Assembly (NCBI RefSeq): GCF_050624435.1
Contig: NC_134535.1
Location: 129,074,731 to 129,138,730 of the forward strand
From: Tenrec ecaudatus
Lineage: Eukaryota > Chordata > Mammalia > Afrosoricida > Tenrecidae
DNA length: 64,000 nucleotides
Direction of reading: 5' to 3'
Below the pieces are notes generated by a model. It made no database searches. It was not told the DNA's origin and was given only the letters and a program-made list of their open reading frames with translations. Shown piece after piece: positions 57,000-64,000 of the stretch. Made by a program: the position numbers and the translations under genes. Position 1 is the first letter of the stretch; every line of letters begins with the position of its first letter.

Positions 57000-58418
57000 A
57001 GAAAAAGCTCAGAATAGTACATCACAGTTTATTGAGGCAGAAAGTAATAAACTGGGTCAGAGATGGGCGGAGGGTGATACCGGAAGGCAACAATGAGAGA
57101 AGATGGCTTAGTCTAAGTGGTAACACCACCAGGTTGCCCTCTTTACCGGTGAGGGCAAGTAGACTGCAGCTGCAAGGGGGCTTGACTCGGCCAAAGAAAA
57201 CCAAAACACACCCAACCTCTAACAGATTTTTGCTGCCCGCAAAGAAATCATGCTCATTCTTTTACTCTAAAACAAGCATCTCTTGCCTATAAGTGGGTAG
57301 AATTCCTCGCTGGCGTCCACTCTGTGCTTCTACCTGTCTGCAAGTCCAAGCTGGATTTTGCATCAGAAAGCCTTTACCTGCCAACCCAAGTCCCCTTCCC
57401 AGGAAGGAGGGAGAGGGTCAGGGAGGGATCTGGGAGAAGCTCAGATATCTGTAGTCAGCACCAAGGGTCCGCCGGCCCTCAGTGATGGAAAGACCCTGTA
57501 CAGTGGCATCTCTCCGCACCATGTGATCCAGCCAATTGCTTGACCCTACTCAGCCACTTCTCTCGAAACTGGGGTCCCCAACCCCCGGTGTTTTTTTGTT
57601 TTTTTCAGTTCCTCTGCACAGGAAGGCACTTACATCTAGAGTATTTGGTTAGGAGAAGGAACCTTCCTGGAAGACAGAGTCAAGGGATCAAGGTGGGGAG
57701 GAATAAACGCGGACCAAAGTCCAATGTCTACCATGCCAAAACACACCTGGGAGAATCCATTGTCCACTTGATCCAGCACTGACCTCCATGACCTCTAAGT
57801 GGTCGAGTTGAACTGTAGTTTCCCAATTAGAGGTGAGTGACACCTTAGCAGACTATGGAATGAAAGGCCTTACCAAGGAGTCCTCCGCAGAATGATCAGC
57901 AGGTGTTTCAGGACACTGGAAGAAAACAGCAGGTTGAGTACTCTCTCACCCACCCCCTCACCCCCAGCTTCTGCCAGCTACCAGAAGCTTGGACATGTGC
58001 TTGTCCCTAAGCAAAGGACACTAAGGAGCGACAGGACCCAGGTCAGCCTGGTTTCCAGCCCATCAGCCTCGTCATTCCTGGAGATAGTTTTAGTCCCAGA
58101 CATGAAAAATCAGTCTTGAGGGAAGATCAGAGGGGAAGAACATCTGTCCCATCCGTGGGATTGAAGATGGGTGTGATTGGGTGGCACCGTTGGAATTTCA
58201 AAATGTCACTCAGGTGGATAACCCTTGAATGTTTCGGGGACAAGCAACAAGGTTTAAAGTCCAGGTATCTGGTGCTGGGTGCCATCCATGAGATGAAGGA
58301 GAGGGAGTCAGGAAAGCAAGCAGAGAGAGCTAGGATTTGAGTTTCAAGGACTGAGAAGGAAGCCTAAGGATGCCGTGTGTTCGGAGCCATCCTCTTGGGC
58401 AGGCCCTGCCTGCATTAG
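57000..58418 (-). other. KCNA6: Probable KCNA6 3'UTR (proximal form)
   Basis: Single-copy DNA directly downstream of the KCNA6 stop, running to the first canonical poly(A) signal on the coding strand. No SINE, LTR or LINE piece interrupts it, in contrast to the DNA left of 53 kb. The extent is inferred from the signal only; a longer 3'UTR reaching about 54.6 kb is also possible. Confidence 0.5.
57028..57033 (-). terminator. KCNA6: Candidate KCNA6 polyadenylation signal (AATAAA)
   Basis: Canonical AATAAA on the minus strand about 1.39 kb past the stop codon, followed by TG-rich sequence (CTGTGATGTACT). It is the first clear hexamer in unique sequence that I noticed downstream of the gene. Cleavage would fall near 57000-57018. 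Confidence 0.55.
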
Positions 58419-61580
<3,162 letters not shown>

Positions 61581-61582
61581 GA

Positions 61583-61640
61583 CTCAGAGTAGAACCGCCC
61601 CTGTGGGTTTCCGAGACTGTGGCCCTTTGTGGTCATCACC
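61583..61640 (-). repeat. AfroSINE fragment
   Basis: AGAGTAGAACCGCCCCTGTG and GGTTTCCGAGACTGTGG match the body of a minus-strand copy. Only about 60 bp remain. Confidence 0.5.
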
Positions 61641-61689
61641 ACTTGTCCGTCATTTTGTCACACTGTGGTCACCTGTTGCTGGAAGCCAT

Positions 61690-62416
61690 GCCACTAGTAT
61701 TTTAAATGCCAGTGGGGTCACCCAAGGTGAACCGTTTCAGTGGAGCTTCCAAGTTAAGAAGAGACAGCAAAGAAGGAATCCCCAATCACTGCTTCCAGCA
61801 GCAGTCCAGAGACCAAAAGACAGTGTGTCATTAGGTCAATCTGCTGCACAAAACCTCTTTAGGGCATTGAAATGCAAAGCTGGGCCTTTGAGGACTAAGG
61901 TGCACCTGAGCCAAGCCACGGTGTTCTCCATCACCCCGTGTGCACGTGAAAGCTGGACGCGGAACAAGGAAGACCAAGAGGAGCCCTGGCATTTGAATTG
62001 TGATGTGGAGAATATTGGCAGTACCAAACCGATCTGTATCGGGAGAAGTACGGCCAGTGTGCTCCTTGGAGGCCAGGATTGGAGAGACTTCATCTTACAT
62101 GCTTTTGGACATGTCAGGAGAGACCAGTCCCCAGGGAAGGACATCGTGTTTGGTCAAGTCGAGGGCAGTGAAAAGAGGAAGGGCCTTGACAAGATGGAGG
62201 GACAGAGTGACTGAAACGATGGGCTCAGAGGACCTGTTGTGAGGATGGTGCAGTGTGTCCGTCTGTTGTGAGGATGGTGCAGTGTGTCCTTCTGTTGTGA
62301 GGATGGTGCCGTGTGTCCTTCTGTTGTGAGGATGGTGCCATGTGTCCTTCTGTTGTGAGGATGGTGCAGTGTGTCCTGTTGTGCACAGAATCACTTCGGG
62401 TCAGAATCGACTCGAG
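61690..62416 (+). repeat. RTE LINE 3' end with an internal 29-bp tandem repeat
   Basis: A plus-strand frame carries the C-terminal block HVRRDQSPGKDIVFGQVEG (about 62095-62165). The copy ends GGGTCAGAATCGACTCGAGG GCACCTACCAACAAC. The 62234-62376 segment is expanded into about five 29-bp units. Confidence 0.75.
62234..62376 (+). repeat. 29-bp minisatellite, about 4.9 copies
   Basis: The unit begins CTGTTGTGAGGATGGTGCAG and ends TGTGTCCTT. Copies differ at one to three positions (GCAG, GCCG and GCCA variants). It derives from RTE 3'-end sequence, which continues directly after it. Confidence 0.9.
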
Positions 62417-62427
62417 GGCACCTACCA

Positions 62428-62510
62428 ACAACTCTTTCCCAGAGTAGGAAGCCTCGTCTTTCTCCCACGAAGCGCGGGTGGTTTCGAACTGCTGGCCTTG
62501 CAGGGAGGGG
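62428..62510 (-). repeat. AfroSINE fragment joined to an RTE 3' end
   Basis: AGAGTAGGAAGCCTCGTC, TTTCTCCCACGAAGCGCGGG and GGTTTCGAACTGCTGGCC. The other half of the SINE is missing. Confidence 0.65.
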
Positions 62511-64000
62511 CCCAAGGTGTTGATAAAATATAAAATAAAAATTGACAGCTACGCTGACCTGTATGATTCCATTCAATTCTCACAGCCCTAGGTAATGTTA
62601 CCACGAAGATCCACCTGATAATATTTGGGTTAGGCAAACTTTGCTGCCAGGAACCACTTGACTCTTTTCTTCACAGTCCGGGAGGGGAGAGCTAAGAATG
62701 TCTATCCAGCCATTTCTGAAAAACTGGAGGCTATTGAGGGAGGACTGATCTGATCTTCCCAGACCACCACGCCCAGATAGTGGGCATGCCATTTGCTGCT
62801 CGGGTGCCTCAGTTACCCCCTTCCTTGGTTAGCTGTGGCCAAATGTATTGGCTGACAACGACAAGGCGTCTTTGCTCGCCTTCTTGTGCATATTAGGTCT
62901 TTCGTAAGGACTCACTCTCAAGCCACAAGATGCATATGTGTTCTATGTGATGCTCAGTGTTTTAAAACCACCGCAGTTCTGGGCATCGTTCCCTCCCAGA
63001 GGAACAGGGGCGGGGGGAAGGAGGGAACTAAGGCTCCTGGATGGGTAGGGGAGAGGTCAGATGCCGAGTGTGTAGAAGAGATGCTAGTGTTACCACCACT
63101 CACCGCTTCCTCATTCTCCGGTCTAGTCCAGCCCCAGGTCTGGCAGGCCACAGCCTCTGCTTCCTCTCCTGCTGGGACTGTCAGCTGCCACTCAACCTCT
63201 CACCTTGCAAGATACTGAGTTACCCTGTGAATGGTTTTCCTATTTACAGACTATGTAATTAAGCAATTTAGGCTCCATGCAAATTTGTTGCTCCATTAGA
63301 AAGATTTCATTTTGTTATTGTTTCTGAGAAAAGAAACCAAAATAAATACGGAATGCTCTGTTACCTCCCTCCAATGACCTGTAATTATTTTCTGGATTGT
63401 GCCGTGACTTACCCATGATTCTTCAGGTTTGGGTTTCAAATCGTATGATGCATGATTCCCTTTGCATGTTAACTCTCTTCCTTGGCATTTTTACCCATAG
63501 GAGGGTCCGCCAAGTCAGGAACTCTTCAAAGCAAAGCTGTGGGGAGGAGCTGGATTCTTCCAGAAGGGCGCTTGGCCCAGTATAGTGGCAGGAACACTCC
63601 CAATCCACTGTCCCCTGGCACTACCTGTCAGAAGAAGGGGCTGCCCTGGTTACCTTCGCGAAAGGCTGTGCCCCAAGAGTGGTTCACTGTGCGCGGGAGG
63701 TTCCCCTGGAGGGAAAAGTCATTAGCAAAATCATGAATCAGAGTTCTGTTTTTAGTACTTTAGTGAAATAGTTTTACTTCTTCACATTAGAGAAACCCTT
63801 TGCCTAGATCATTCCTCCCAAGAATATATTAAGCATGAGTAAAATGGCACCTTCTGAAGTGTCAGTTCCAAGGTGAGGAGAGACAAGAGGCTCAATCCCA
63901 CAGACATTGTGGCAGCACAGTTTCCAGTAACAGGAGGTCATCTTCCCAGCATTCACTGTGCACTGTGCATCAAGAAGCTAAACGGCCTCAAATGAATATC
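62511..64000. other. Single-copy DNA at the right edge
   Basis: No gene or repeat recognised. In human the next gene on this side would be GALNT8, but no exon of it was recognised here. Confidence 0.4.

Noticed and set aside
57455..57473. REST/NRSF (RE1) site near the KCNA6 3' end
   Set aside because: The left half TCAGCACC is present but the right half does not match GGACAGCGCC.
62234..62376. CRISPR-like array
   Set aside because: Units are contiguous 29-bp tandem copies without unique spacers, inside a LINE in a mammalian genome.

Overview
The window is nuclear DNA from a placental mammal and contains one protein-coding gene. The gene is KCNA6 (voltage-gated potassium channel Kv1.6), an uninterrupted coding exon on the minus strand at 58419-60011. 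The organism is most likely an afrotherian. About forty copies of a tRNA-derived SINE match what I know of the AfroSINE family. They sit among RTE-type LINE fragments with the same 3' tail, as expected of a SINE/LINE pair. Every AfroSINE long enough to judge keeps the middle segment that is deleted in the paenungulate (elephant, sirenian, hyrax) subfamily. That makes a tenrec, golden mole, aardvark or elephant shrew somewhat more likely, but this is weak inference from recall.

Layout. 0-6.8 kb is repeat-rich (AfroSINEs, old L1 3' pieces, two LTR copies). 6.8-13.8 kb is mostly single-copy, with a GC-rich stretch carrying two MEF2-type sites and two CTCF-like motifs. 13.8-15.5 kb is an RTE fragment split by an LTR. 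15.5-21 kb is largely single-copy with ancient L2 and MER5A-like remnants. 21-30 kb is a dense nest of transposons: one RTE copy (25.9-28.9 kb) contains three later insertions. 30-53 kb alternates AfroSINEs, RTE, L1, MIR and L2 remnants with single-copy DNA. From about 53.15 to 61.58 kb I see no AfroSINE, LTR or RTE. This quiet block contains KCNA6, its CpG-rich 5' region and its probable 3'UTR. 61.6-62.5 kb is an RTE 3' end with a 29-bp tandem repeat. 62.5-64 kb is single-copy.

Context. In mammals KCNA6 lies in a cluster with KCNA1 and KCNA5, transcribed in the same direction. Here KCNA6 is on the minus strand, so KCNA1 would be expected beyond the left edge. The left 57 kb would then be the KCNA6-KCNA1 intergenic interval. 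I see no second gene. Other open frames are short, low-complexity, inside repeats or antisense to KCNA6. Repeat boundaries were read by eye and are usually good to 5-20 bp, except where target-site duplications fix them exactly.
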